Shown here in pieces: positions 26,823-36,046 of a stretch of 64,000 nt of DNA (its first letter is position 1; every line of letters starts with the position of its first letter). The stretch lies in contig NZ_LXUF01000011.1 of assembly GCF_001648895.1 (NCBI RefSeq), positions 496,001-560,000 on the forward strand, in the 5' to 3' direction. The notes beneath the pieces are model-generated. The model saw nothing but the letters and a program-made list of their open reading frames with translations, was not told the origin of the DNA and did not search any database. This DNA is from Methylovorus sp. MM2. GTDB taxonomy: Bacteria; Pseudomonadota; Gammaproteobacteria; Burkholderiales; Methylophilaceae. Made by a program: the position numbers and the translations under genes.

Positions 26823-27805
26823 TTGATCATTATCCCATCACTTCTATAGCCTCTACAGCATTTATCGTCGTCGGCGCTTTAATACTGGATCGTATATTCG
26901 GCGAGCCAGTGCGCTGGCATCCGCTTGTGGGATTTGGGAGATTGGCAGCATCTCTGGAAAAACGACTTAACGGCACATCCAACCCGCTCATTACTGGGTC
27001 GCTCGAGTTAAACTCAGTAGGCTTGCGCGCATCAGGATTAGTGGCCTGGTTGATTTTATTGATTCCATTTGTCACTGTCGCCTACCTACTTAGTCATACC
27101 ACTTATGGCCGGGTAGTTGACTGCCTGCTATTGTATCTGGCGATTGGCGCGAAGAGCCTCAACGAGCATGCGATGGCTATATACAAGGCCTTGAGCAAGC
27201 ATGACCTTCCACAAGCACGGCATGCCTTAAGCATGATCGTCAGCCGCGACACTGATCATCTGGATGAATCAGAGATTGCGAAAGCAACCGTGGAATCTGT
27301 GCTGGAAAATGGCAACGACGCGATATTCGGTGCGATTTTCTGGTTTCTGCTATTGGGCGGGAGCGGAGCAGTACTGTTCCGGCTGGCAAACACATTAGAT
27401 GCCATGTGGGGTTACCGCACGCAACGGTTCGTTTACTTCGGCTGGGCCGCTGCGAGAATCGATGATCTTCTCAATCTGATTCCGGCTAGGCTGACGGCGT
27501 TGAGTTATGCCTTAAGCGGCCAAACAAAAAATGCGCTGTTCTGCTGGAGAACGCAAGCGCCCACTTGGTACAGCCCTAATGCAGGGCCAGTGATGGCAGC
27601 GGGTGCTGGCGCATTGGGGATAATGCTTGGCTGCGCGGCACAATATCATGGAAATACTAAGCCAAGACCACAGCTTGGAATCGGCCCTACACCGCTACCC
27701 CACGACATCGCATTGGCATTAATGCTGATCAACCGCAGCCTAGGAATATGGTGCATCGCCATATTCATCTTAGCCATCACCCTCAGGATATATCAACATG
27801 CTTGA
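26816..27805 (+). CDS. cbiB: Adenosylcobinamide-phosphate synthase
   Basis: Integral membrane enzyme (CbiB, also called CobD) that joins adenosylcobyric acid with aminopropanol phosphate. Motifs are [58 protein letters not shown] and [15 protein letters not shown], with four to five hydrophobic segments. ATG 26816 gives 329 residues; GTG at 26804 is the alternative. Its start lies inside the beginning of the divergent cobQ, so its promoter must lie within cobQ. It overlaps cobD by 8 bp. Confidence 0.95.
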   Translation: MPFDHYPITSIASTAFIVVGALILDRIFGEPVRWHPLVGFGRLAASLEKRLNGTSNPLITGSLELNSVGLRASGLVAWLILLIPFVTVAYLLSHTTYGRVVDCLLLYLAIGAKSLNEHAMAIYKALSKHDLPQARHALSMIVSRDTDHLDESEIAKATVESVLENGNDAIFGAIFWFLLLGGSGAVLFRLANTLDAMWGYRTQRFVYFGWAAARIDDLLNLIPARLTALSYALSGQTKNALFCWRTQAPTWYSPNAGPVMAAGAGALGIMLGCAAQYHGNTKPRPQLGIGPTPLPHDIALALMLINRSLGIWCIAIFILAITLRIYQHA

Positions 27806-28787
27806 GCACGGCGGCGACCTGAATGTGGCAGTTGCTCAATATGGCATTCCGCTTGCAGATTGGCTGGACTTATCCACCGGCATCAACCCTGTGGGTTATC
27901 CGGTACCACCCATACCGGACGCTCTATGGCAGAGACTACCACTTGAAGTTGATGGGTTAATAGAAGCAGCAAGACAATATTACGGAACACCCGATGTACT
28001 GCCAACAGCAGGATCTCAGGCAGCTATCCAGATATTGCCTTCATTAATATCTGGCGCGAATGTTTTATTGCTAACGCCTATGTATGCCGAACATGCCTGC
28101 GCATGGCGGCGTCACGGGCACCATGTTTCTGAAATAACCCACTTGCCGAATGCCACTGATCTTGCTGAAGTAGATGTGATGGTGGTATGCAACCCCAACA
28201 ACCCAACGGGCAGGATGATTCCAGACCAGACCTTGCTATCGTGGCATACCCAACTGGCAAAAAAGGGAGGATGGCTCATTGTGGATGAGGCTTTTATGGA
28301 TGCCACGCCAGAAAACAGTCTTGCAAAGCATACACACCTGCCCGGGCTTATCCTTCTACGTTCACTAGGTAAGTTCTTCGGGCTTGCAGGTACCCGGGTC
28401 GGTTTTGTCCTCGCAGAGCAAACATTACTTAACACGCTTAAAGAACGATTAGGTCCTTGGCCAATTAGTGGCCCAGCCAGATATGTAGCGGTTAAAGCCC
28501 TAAAAGATGCGGCCTGGCAGGCATCCGCTCGCAAAGGCCTCATCGCGGACAGCTTACGCCTCCATGATCTTCTTGCTTCATATGGACTAGTTCCAGCGGG
28601 GAATACAGCATTATTCCAGTGGGTACCTTCTCCTCGCGCCCAAGAGATACATACCTTGTTTGCAAAAAATGGTGTCTGGCTCAGGTATTTTGCAACGCAA
28701 TCGGCATTACGATTCGGGTTGCCATCAGCACAAGGCTGGGAGAAACTTGAGCGCGTATTGGCTGGTTTGACCCAGCCAAAAACATAA
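27798..28787 (+). CDS. cobD: L-threonine-O-3-phosphate decarboxylase (Salmonella CobD type)
   Basis: PLP enzyme of the aminotransferase fold-I type that makes (R)-1-amino-2-propanol phosphate, the linker of the B12 nucleotide loop. NPNNPTG (132-138), D163 (WLIVDEAFMD) and the PLP lysine K192 (LLRSLGKFFGLAGTR) are visible. The N-terminal [18 protein letters not shown] is typical of CobD/CobC and separates it from histidinol-phosphate aminotransferase. It is 329 residues. It overlaps cbiB by 8 bp and ends 4 bp from the opposing cobC. Confidence 0.92.
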   Translation: MLEHGGDLNVAVAQYGIPLADWLDLSTGINPVGYPVPPIPDALWQRLPLEVDGLIEAARQYYGTPDVLPTAGSQAAIQILPSLISGANVLLLTPMYAEHACAWRRHGHHVSEITHLPNATDLAEVDVMVVCNPNNPTGRMIPDQTLLSWHTQLAKKGGWLIVDEAFMDATPENSLAKHTHLPGLILLRSLGKFFGLAGTRVGFVLAEQTLLNTLKERLGPWPISGPARYVAVKALKDAAWQASARKGLIADSLRLHDLLASYGLVPAGNTALFQWVPSPRAQEIHTLFAKNGVWLRYFATQSALRFGLPSAQGWEKLERVLAGLTQPKT

Positions 28788-28791
28788 CGCT

Positions 28792-29373
28792 CTAAAGATT
28801 CACAAACCCAACACGGGTGACTTTTTCATCGACGATAATCTGCGTCACGCTGCCGTAATTGATCTGCAAGCGGAATGCATTCATCAAGGGCAGGTTGAGT
28901 GCTTCAGCGACTAATGCCCGTATCACGCCAGCATGGGTAAACACTACGACAGGCGATGCATCTTGAATGTTAGCGCTCACTTCGTCCAGAAAGCTCTTGG
29001 CGCGAAGATGCAAGCTATGAAAAGACTCACCTTGTGGCGGTGTCTGCATCACATGCTCTTGCGCCCAAACATCGATCAAGCCTCTGGGAATATCATCCCA
29101 CTTTTTTAGCTCCCAGTCTCCAAAATGCAGTTCCATCAATCTGGCATCTTGTCGGATGTCGCCCAGACTCCATCTATCTGCAATCGCATTGGCAAGTTTG
29201 AAGCACCGCGTTAATGGGCTACTGTAAAGCACAGGATTCACAAGATGGCGCAATTTTTCCGAGAGCACTTCAAACTCTTGGTGAAAAGTTTCGGTAACCC
29301 CTACATCACTTTGCCCATAACATATACCTGCTTCAACATCAGGTGTGGTATGTCTGACTAGATAGATATTCAT
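28792..29373 (-). CDS. cobC: Alpha-ribazole phosphatase family (histidine phosphatase)
   Basis: Removes the 5'-phosphate from alpha-ribazole or adenosylcobalamin phosphate, the last step of loop assembly. The phosphohistidine motif is YLVRHTTPD near residue 4, the second conserved histidine is in VVVFTHAGVIRA, and the NYGSVTQI tail fits CobC-like members. I use the ATG at 29371-29373, which overlaps the cobS stop (TCAT read in reverse as ATGA), for 193 residues. The broader histidine phosphatase family is diverse, but the cobT-cobS-cobC order supports this call. Confidence 0.85.
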   Translation of the reverse strand: MNIYLVRHTTPDVEAGICYGQSDVGVTETFHQEFEVLSEKLRHLVNPVLYSSPLTRCFKLANAIADRWSLGDIRQDARLMELHFGDWELKKWDDIPRGLIDVWAQEHVMQTPPQGESFHSLHLRAKSFLDEVSANIQDASPVVVFTHAGVIRALVAEALNLPLMNAFRLQINYGSVTQIIVDEKVTRVGFVNL

Positions 29374-30146
29374 GCCACCCCTTTCCATATAAGAAAACCC
29401 GCATAAAAGGCAATCTCAGTGAGTTGCTGCATCGCACCTAGACAATCGCCCGTGTATCCACCCAAGCGTTTTTTTAATTTAAAGCTAAACCAACACCAAA
29501 CGCCGATCACAGCTAAAATACCTAAAAGCATAGGTTGCCACGGCAATAAGCTCATGGGTAACAAACCAAAAATGCCCGCCATGACCAATTCACTTCTACT
29601 TAGTTTTGTGGCCAACGGTTTAGCTTTACCGCTACTGCGTACATAGTCTTGCGTGTAAATCACTGCCACGGCGGCAAAACGGCTTACTGCATGTGCCGCG
29701 ATCAAAACAAAAGGCAAGATCACGATTTGGATGTTGATCAGAAGCTCGAATTTGGCAAGTAAAGCCATTACCAACGCAATGGCGCCATAACTGCCGATGC
29801 GTGAATCCTGCATGATAGTGAGCACTTGCTCTTTATCCCATCCGCCGCCAAGGCCATCTGCCGCGTCTGCCAAGCCATCTTCATGGAATGCACCTGTGAG
29901 ATAGATGCTAGCGATCATGCTAGTGATGACGGCAATATCGACAGGCAGGATTTTGGCCACGATCCAGTAGATTAGCGCTGCAATCAGCCCGATCAGGATG
30001 CCGATGAGCGGGAAATACCGCGCTGCATGATTCAACTCCGATTCATGAAAATCAGCGAGATAAGGCACCGGTAATCGGGTAAAGAAACCTATCGCGAGTA
30101 TCAGTCGCCGCAATTCCTGCAAAAATAGAGAATGCATCGTCATCAT
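29370..30146 (-). CDS. cobS: Adenosylcobinamide-GDP ribazoletransferase (cobalamin synthase)
   Basis: Inner-membrane enzyme joining AdoCbi-GDP with alpha-ribazole (or its phosphate). Hallmarks are GFFTRLPVP near residue 20, HAARYFPLIGILIG, and the acidic metal motif GAFHEDGLADAADGLGGGWD. Several hydrophobic helices follow, and YTGDCLGAMQQLTE near the C-terminus is conserved. It is 258 residues. It is coupled by 4-bp overlaps both to cobT upstream and cobC downstream. Confidence 0.96.
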   Translation of the reverse strand: MMTMHSLFLQELRRLILAIGFFTRLPVPYLADFHESELNHAARYFPLIGILIGLIAALIYWIVAKILPVDIAVITSMIASIYLTGAFHEDGLADAADGLGGGWDKEQVLTIMQDSRIGSYGAIALVMALLAKFELLINIQIVILPFVLIAAHAVSRFAAVAVIYTQDYVRSSGKAKPLATKLSRSELVMAGIFGLLPMSLLPWQPMLLGILAVIGVWCWFSFKLKKRLGGYTGDCLGAMQQLTEIAFYAGFLIWKGVA

Positions 30147-31180
30147 GCCGTGCTGACATTGGCAGATTCAAACGATGCCATGTCATTCAGGAAATTCACC
30201 GCCGCCTGCACCAAGGGATAAACTAGCGCAGCCCCTGTACCCTCGCCCAAACGTAAACCTATATCCAATAAAGGTTGCGCGTTCAATCGCTCAAGTAAAA
30301 GGCGATGCCCAGACTCATTAGAGCAATGGGCAAAAACACAATAGTCTTGAATCTCAGGTTTCATACGGCTTGCCACCAACAAAGCAGCGGTCGCAATAAA
30401 CCCATCAATCAACAGGATCGCTTTCTTTTCTGCGGCACCCAGCATGGCACCGACCATCATCGCTATCTCAAAACCACCGAATGTCGCTAATACAGAAAGA
30501 ACATCCTGTTTGTCCAATGCATGGAACTCGATCGCCTTGATAATAATGTCAATTTTCTTTTGTAGCCCAGCATCATCCAGCCCCGTCCCTCTGCCCACGC
30601 ATTCATTTGCAGGCAGATCACATAAAACTGCCATCAGCGCAGATGCTGCGGAAGTATTGCCTATACCCATCTCACCAAACCCGATGACATTCGTGCCAGC
30701 AGATATCTCGGTTTGTGCCAGCAACTTTCCTTTAGCAAGCGCTTGTTCACACTCGTCTTCGGTCATGGCTTTTGAGGTCAAAAAGTTATTGGTTCCCATA
30801 CCGATTTTGGCATCAACCAGCCCGATATGCGCTGGGAACACATGATTCACGCCTGCATCGATAGTGCGCACATCCAGACCATTCATTTTGGCAAAGACAT
30901 TAATGCCAGCACCACCAGCAAGAAAATTCAGCACCATCTGCTGAGTGACCGCTTGCGGATAGGGGCTAACACCCGATGCGACAACGCCATGATCACCAGC
31001 AAACACCATCATCACCGGCCGCGATAGCGCGGGTACCAATGTGTTCTGGATCAAGCCTATCTGTAAAGCCAACGCCTCCAATCGCCCAAGTGACCCCAGC
31101 GGTTTTGTCTTGTGATTGATCTTATCTAGCAAATCAGCAGCTAATGCCTGATCGGGCGTTTCTATGTGGAAATTCATCAT
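30143..31180 (-). CDS. cobT: Nicotinate-nucleotide:dimethylbenzimidazole phosphoribosyltransferase
   Basis: Activates dimethylbenzimidazole (from BluB) to alpha-ribazole phosphate. Motifs are KTKPLGSLGRLE near residue 25, VMVFAGDHGVVASGVSPYP, GEMGIGNTSAASAL and the C-terminal EGTGAALVYPLV with the catalytic glutamate. The ATG at 31178-31180 (or 31175-31177) gives about 345 residues, close to the norm of 350-360; the longer TTG start at 31225 adds no conserved residues. It is the first gene of a cobT-cobS-cobC unit. No riboswitch is seen before it. Confidence 0.95.
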   Translation of the reverse strand: MMNFHIETPDQALAADLLDKINHKTKPLGSLGRLEALALQIGLIQNTLVPALSRPVMMVFAGDHGVVASGVSPYPQAVTQQMVLNFLAGGAGINVFAKMNGLDVRTIDAGVNHVFPAHIGLVDAKIGMGTNNFLTSKAMTEDECEQALAKGKLLAQTEISAGTNVIGFGEMGIGNTSAASALMAVLCDLPANECVGRGTGLDDAGLQKKIDIIIKAIEFHALDKQDVLSVLATFGGFEIAMMVGAMLGAAEKKAILLIDGFIATAALLVASRMKPEIQDYCVFAHCSNESGHRLLLERLNAQPLLDIGLRLGEGTGAALVYPLVQAAVNFLNDMASFESANVSTA

Positions 31181-31294
31181 TAAATAGCAGTTCTTAATAG
31201 GGTTTATAGATACTGATTCAAGCAATCACTTAGCCATTGATGATAGGCTATAGCGCGAATCACCGCATGCATCCACAGTAAAGTGATTTAAGCC

Positions 31295-31324
31295 ATGACA
31301 ATAATTCGGGAAGTTTGCTATAAT
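31295..31324 (+). promoter_or_regulatory. Sigma-70 promoter of tRNA-Phe
   Basis: ATGACA (31295-31300), an 18-bp spacer and TATAAT (31319-31324), followed by a GC-rich discriminator (GCGCCC) typical of stringently controlled stable RNA promoters. It ends 36 bp before the tRNA. Confidence 0.75.
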
Positions 31325-31360
31325 AGCGCCCTTGCCTCGGTTTCCAAACCTTTGCATGTT

Positions 31361-31436
<76 letters not shown>

Positions 31437-31547
31437 CCCCTTGGTTTTGATGTATTTTCGCCCAGAAACCATACCGCAGTTGCCTTTAAGTCCAGATTCA
31501 TTCAAAGTAATATCTCTCACGTTAATTATTGATCAGGCGAATGTTTG

Positions 31548-31874
31548 ATGACTGGTTATAAAGAAATAGACGCAAAAGAATTGTTTGACATGATGTCGAG
31601 CCAAAAACTGGTATTGATTGATGTCCGCAATGATGATGAAGTCGCGCGTGGCACCATTCCCGGTGCCTTGCATATCCCCCTTGCCATGATTCCCGTGAAA
31701 TACGATTCGCTGAACGATCAGAAAGCATTGGTTTTTTATTGCCACAGCGGTATTCGCTCTGCACAAGCCTCTGCTTACCTAGCAAGTAAAGGCCGCAATA
31801 ACATATTTAACTTGCAAGGCGGTGTACTTGCATGGGGACGAGCAGGTTATCCATTCGCGCCTAAAGACGCATAA
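31548..31874 (+). CDS. Rhodanese-like sulfurtransferase domain protein
   Basis: A single-domain rhodanese of 108 residues. The active-site cysteine is C65 in FYCHSGIRS, and the CDC25-like DVRNDDEVARGTIPGALHIP segment is clear. Such small rhodaneses carry persulfide sulfur in the cytoplasm. The ATG at 31548 is chosen over TTG 31545. It is followed after 47 bp by tusA, another sulfur carrier, so the two may act in one sulfur relay; that is inference. Confidence 0.9.
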   Translation: MTGYKEIDAKELFDMMSSQKLVLIDVRNDDEVARGTIPGALHIPLAMIPVKYDSLNDQKALVFYCHSGIRSAQASAYLASKGRNNIFNLQGGVLAWGRAGYPFAPKDA

Positions 31875-31921
31875 GACATTCTTACATCAAGATATTCTAA
31901 AAGTAACGCAGGAAAACTCCA

Positions 31922-32167
31922 TTGGATTTCGATAAAGAGCTAGACGCTCGTGGCTTGAATTGCCCTTTACCCATATTGCGCTGTAAAAAAGGACTGGCTG
32001 AGTTGACTGGCGGCCAAGTATTAAAGGTATTGGCAACAGACCCGGGCTCGGTTAAAGACTTTCAGGCATTCTGCAAGCAGACAGGCCATGAGATGTTGGC
32101 TATGGAAGAGAACACAGAAGCCCCCAAGAAAGAATTCATCTTTCATATCAAAAAGCGTACTACCTGA
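31922..32167 (+). CDS. tusA: TusA family sulfur carrier protein
   Basis: An 81-residue TusA/SirA-type protein. The sulfur-carrying cysteine is C14 in the ARGLNCPLPILRCKKGL motif (CPxP). It starts with TTG at 31922 after AGGAAAA. In the family these proteins pass sulfur for tRNA thiolation, molybdenum cofactor or sulfur oxidation; the partner is unknown here. A strong hairpin terminator follows. Confidence 0.9.
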   Translation: MDFDKELDARGLNCPLPILRCKKGLAELTGGQVLKVLATDPGSVKDFQAFCKQTGHEMLAMEENTEAPKKEFIFHIKKRTT

Positions 32168-32177
32168 CTTTTAAGTA

Positions 32178-32212
32178 AATAAGCCTGAGATTTAATCTCA
32201 GGCTTATTATTT
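32178..32212. terminator. Bidirectional terminator between tusA and valS
   Basis: AATAAGCCTGAGA (32178-32190) pairs perfectly over 13 bp with TCTCAGGCTTATT (32196-32208); loop TTTAA. T-rich on the plus strand and also usable for valS on the minus strand. Confidence 0.85.
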
Positions 32213-32244
32213 TGCTGACCCAGAATCTGAAACCTATCAGCAAG

Positions 32245-35079
32245 CTATTTTAGTCTAGTCAATTGCGCCTGTAGCTTCTCAACACTTGCTGCAAAACCAG
32301 CTAAACGCTCTTTTTCCTGAGCAACTACAGCTGCTGGTGCGCGCTCAACAAAGCTGGCATTACCCAACTTGCTTTCGGCTTTTGTTATTTCACCTTGAAT
32401 GCGTGCAATCTCTTTACTTAAGCGTTCTTTTTCCGCAGCAACATCAATTTCGATCTTAAGCATGAGCCTGAAATCACCTGCCAAAGCTACAGGTGCATCT
32501 GCCTCAGGCAGTTCGCTCACGATCTCGACATCTGCTAATTTAGCCAGCGCTTTAAGGTGAGGTGCGTAAGCTTTTAGTTTTTCAGCATCACCAGCTGCAA
32601 TCAACGGCACGCGCAATGCAGGTGAGATATTCATCTCTCCACGCAAGCTACGGCAAGCATCTACCGCTTCTTTAAGCAAAGCGACCCATGCCTCGTCTGC
32701 CTCATCTATCTTCGATGACTGGCTCTTAGGATAGGCTTCCATCATGATCGTCGGGCCAATACGGCCTGAAAGCGGGCCAACAGTCTGCCAAATCTCTTCA
32801 GTGATAAATGGCATGATCGGATGGGCAAGACGCAATATCGTCTCAAGCACTCGCAACAAAGTACGGCGTGTTGCGCGCTGTTCGGCATCAGTACCGTTCT
32901 GGAGCTGAACCTTCGCTAACTCCAGATACCAGTCACAATACTCATCCCACACGAACTTATAGATACTTTGTGCCACATTATCGAAGCGATATTCGGCAAA
33001 ACCCTTTTCGATATCTGCTTCAACACGCTGCAATATACTGACGATCCAACGGTCAGCCTGCGAGAAATGCAGATAACCTTCAGGTTGGGTCTTGCAGTCT
33101 TCAAGGCCGTTATCCTTGCCTTCGCAATTCATCAATACAAAGCGGGTCGCATTCCATAGCTTATTGCAAAAATTGCGATAGCCTTCACAACGTTGCAGAT
33201 CAAACTTAATATCGCGACCGGGTGAGGCAAGTGATGCGAAAGTGAAACGCAAGGCATCGGTACCGAACGCCGGTATGCCTTCAGGGAATTCTTTACGCGT
33301 GCGCTTCTCTATCTGTTCTGCTTGTTTTGGATTCATCAAGCCAGTTGTACGCTTAGCGATCAATGCATCAAGATCGATACCGTCAATTAGATCTATAGGG
33401 TCAAGCACGTTGCCCTTGGACTTACTCATCTTCTGGCCTTCGGCATCGCGAATCAGGCCGTGCACATACACATCCTTAAACGGAATCTTGCCGGTGATGT
33501 GTTTGGTCATCATGACCATACGCGCCACCCAGAAAAAGATGATGTCGAAACCTGTGACTAGCACAGACGATGGCAGATATTGCTGTAACGCCTGATTAGC
33601 GGCATCTTTTTCTTCGTCGCCAGTCCAATCCAAGGTCGAGAACGGCCATAACGCTGAGGAGTACCATGTATCCAATACATCTTCATCACGCTTCAGATTA
33701 CCGTGATACCCATCGTTGGCAGCAAGCTGGATAGCCTCTGATTCACTATGCGCAACATAGATCTGCCCACTATCGCCATACCAAGCGGGGATTTGATGCC
33801 CCCACCATAGCTGGCGAGAGATACACCAATCCTGAATATTATTCAGCCATTGGTTATAAGTGTTAACCCAGTTCTCAGGAACAAAGCGGACCTCACCACT
33901 TGCGACAACATCCAGCGCTTTTTGCGTGATGCTCTTGCCATCTGCGGCAGGTTTGCTCATGGCGACGAACCACTGGTCAGTTAGCATAGGTTCGATAACC
34001 ACACCAGTGCGGTCACCGCGCGGTACTTTAAGTTTGTGTTTGTCTACCTTGACCAGATATCCCTGCGCATCCAGATCAGCAACGATCTGCTTACGTGCAG
34101 CAAAACGCTCTAGGCCTTGATATTGAGTAGGTGCGGCATCATTGATATGACCATCTAATGTCAAAATACCAATCATCGGCAATGAATGGCGCTGCCCTAC
34201 TGCATAGTCATTAAAGTCATGCGCAGGCGTAACTTTCACCACGCCCGTACCGAACTCACGATCAACGTAATCATCAGCAATGATAGGGATCTCACGATCG
34301 CATAATGGCAATTTTACTGTTTTGCCAATCAGGTTCGCATAGCGTTCATCTTCAGGATGCACCATCACCGCCACGTCACCCAGCATGGTCTCAGGGCGTG
34401 TCGTCGCCACAGTCAGCTGTCCAGAACCATCAGCTAGTGGATAGCTGATATGCCAAAGATGGCCGTCTTCCTCCTCAGAAACCACTTCAAGGTCTGAAAC
34501 AGCGGTATGCAGTTTAGGATCCCAGTTCACCAAACGCTTGCCGCGATAGATCAGGCCTTCGTTATATAGGCGAACGAATGTCTCGGTAACGGTTTTTGAC
34601 AAACCTTCATCCATGGTGAAACGTTCACGTGACCAATCAGGTGATGTGCCAAGGCGGCGCATTTGGCGAGTAATCGTACCGCCAGAGTACTCTTTCCATT
34701 CCCAGACTTTTTCCAGAAACTTCTCACGCCCCAAATCATGGCGTGATACGCCTTGCGCATCCAATTGACGCTCTACGACAATCTGTGTGGCGATACCAGC
34801 GTGGTCTGTGCCCGGCTGCCATAAGGTGTTATCTCCGCGCATACGATGGTAGCGCGTCAAGGCATCCATAATGGTTTGGTTAAATCCGTGGCCCATGTGC
34901 AGGGTACCAGTGACATTTGGCGGTGGCAGCAGGATGCAGAAGTTATCTTGCTTAGCTGCATCAAGGCCTGCGGAATAGTAACCATGATTTTCCCAGAACT
35001 CGTACCAGCGGCTTTCGATTTCTTTGGGATCAAAGGATTTAGCGAGCGTATTTTCGCTTGTTTGTGCGTCTGTATTCAT
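32245..35079 (-). CDS. valS: Valyl-tRNA synthetase
   Basis: Class I aminoacyl-tRNA synthetase charging tRNA-Val, with an editing domain. The HIGH-type motif appears as [13 protein letters not shown] near residue 45, the KMSKS loop as [11 protein letters not shown], and the C-terminal coiled-coil ([17 protein letters not shown]) binds tRNA. From the ATG at 35077-35079 it is 944 residues (E. coli 951). The ATG at 35097 would add six residues (MLELRA); neither start shows a clear ribosome site. Confidence 0.96.
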   Translation of the reverse strand: MNTDAQTSENTLAKSFDPKEIESRWYEFWENHGYYSAGLDAAKQDNFCILLPPPNVTGTLHMGHGFNQTIMDALTRYHRMRGDNTLWQPGTDHAGIATQIVVERQLDAQGVSRHDLGREKFLEKVWEWKEYSGGTITRQMRRLGTSPDWSRERFTMDEGLSKTVTETFVRLYNEGLIYRGKRLVNWDPKLHTAVSDLEVVSEEEDGHLWHISYPLADGSGQLTVATTRPETMLGDVAVMVHPEDERYANLIGKTVKLPLCDREIPIIADDYVDREFGTGVVKVTPAHDFNDYAVGQRHSLPMIGILTLDGHINDAAPTQYQGLERFAARKQIVADLDAQGYLVKVDKHKLKVPRGDRTGVVIEPMLTDQWFVAMSKPAADGKSITQKALDVVASGEVRFVPENWVNTYNQWLNNIQDWCISRQLWWGHQIPAWYGDSGQIYVAHSESEAIQLAANDGYHGNLKRDEDVLDTWYSSALWPFSTLDWTGDEEKDAANQALQQYLPSSVLVTGFDIIFFWVARMVMMTKHITGKIPFKDVYVHGLIRDAEGQKMSKSKGNVLDPIDLIDGIDLDALIAKRTTGLMNPKQAEQIEKRTRKEFPEGIPAFGTDALRFTFASLASPGRDIKFDLQRCEGYRNFCNKLWNATRFVLMNCEGKDNGLEDCKTQPEGYLHFSQADRWIVSILQRVEADIEKGFAEYRFDNVAQSIYKFVWDEYCDWYLELAKVQLQNGTDAEQRATRRTLLRVLETILRLAHPIMPFITEEIWQTVGPLSGRIGPTIMMEAYPKSQSSKIDEADEAWVALLKEAVDACRSLRGEMNISPALRVPLIAAGDAEKLKAYAPHLKALAKLADVEIVSELPEADAPVALAGDFRLMLKIEIDVAAEKERLSKEIARIQGEITKAESKLGNASFVERAPAAVVAQEKERLAGFAASVEKLQAQLTRLK

Positions 35080-35338
35080 AGCGCGCAATTCTAACATAAG
35101 GCTAAGGACTAGCGATTGAGCCTATGCCAACTCATCTGAGTTTTGAGTTACAGATTTTATGCAATGACTCTCCCAGCAAAATATCAGAAACGCCATCTTA
35201 GTTTAATAATTAGTTCATATTCGCTCGCTACTATTTCGCGAGTCTTGGTTTTAGGTCTTGGGTTTAGATAGTGGAGAGTTATAAAAACCTGTCTCCAAGA
35301 CATCTTAATCAAAAGCGTTTTAACTATTCATATTTATC

Positions 35339-36040
35339 ATGGAGAAGATTTTGAAAAAATCCTTGGCAGTTCTCATCGGTTTACTTTTATCGACTGCAGT
35401 CGCTCAGGCGCAAGCAGCTATCATCATTTCTGAAGTTGCTCCATGGAGCAGCGGCAATTCTATCGTCGGTGCCGATTGGTTTGAGCTGACTAATACGGGC
35501 AATTCATCCCTCAGCATTTCTGGCTGGAAAGTAGATGATAGTTCCAACTCATTCTCTGCAGCCTTGGCGCTGAATGGCATCACCAACATCAACGCTGGTC
35601 AGTCAGTTATCTTTATTGAAGGCACTGCCGCCACTGCTACTACTTTTGTTACTACCTGGTTCGGATCTAACGTGCCAGCAGGTTTTGCCATTGGTTATTA
35701 CAGCGGCTCTGGTATCGGTTTGAGCGCAAGCGGTGACGCACTGAACATCTATAACGCATCTGGTGTTCTACAAGCAAATGTTACCTTCGGTAATTCTGAT
35801 TCAACCTCACCGTTCCAGACTTTTGACAATGCTGCCGGGTTAAACAATACGGCTGTTTCTCAGTTAAGTGTACTAGGTGTGAATGGCGCATTTAAAGCAG
35901 CAAATAGTGCGAGTGAAATTGGTTCACCTGGCTTGATCGCTGCTGTTCCTGAGCCAGAAAGCTATGCCATGCTCTTAGCAGGTATCGCATTGATTGGTGC
36001 TATCGGCCGCAAACGCCAATCTAAATTGAATCAAGGATAA
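35339..36040 (+). CDS. Lamin-tail-domain PEP-CTERM protein
   Basis: A 233-residue secreted protein. It has a signal peptide (about 1-26), a lamin-tail-like domain (about 28-150: IIISEVAPWSSGN, ADWFELTNTGNSSLSISGW) and a C-terminal PEP-CTERM sorting signal: VPEP at 203-206, a hydrophobic helix and basic RKRQSK. PEP-CTERM proteins are processed by an exosortase and usually end at the surface or in the exopolysaccharide matrix; no exosortase is in this window. The function of the lamin-tail domain in bacteria is unclear (adhesion or nucleic-acid/polymer handling). It ends 6 bp before a second PEP-CTERM gene. The 240 bp upstream show no clear promoter. Confidence 0.85.
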   Translation: MEKILKKSLAVLIGLLLSTAVAQAQAAIIISEVAPWSSGNSIVGADWFELTNTGNSSLSISGWKVDDSSNSFSAALALNGITNINAGQSVIFIEGTAATATTFVTTWFGSNVPAGFAIGYYSGSGIGLSASGDALNIYNASGVLQANVTFGNSDSTSPFQTFDNAAGLNNTAVSQLSVLGVNGAFKAANSASEIGSPGLIAAVPEPESYAMLLAGIALIGAIGRKRQSKLNQG

Positions 36041-36046
36041 GCTGTC

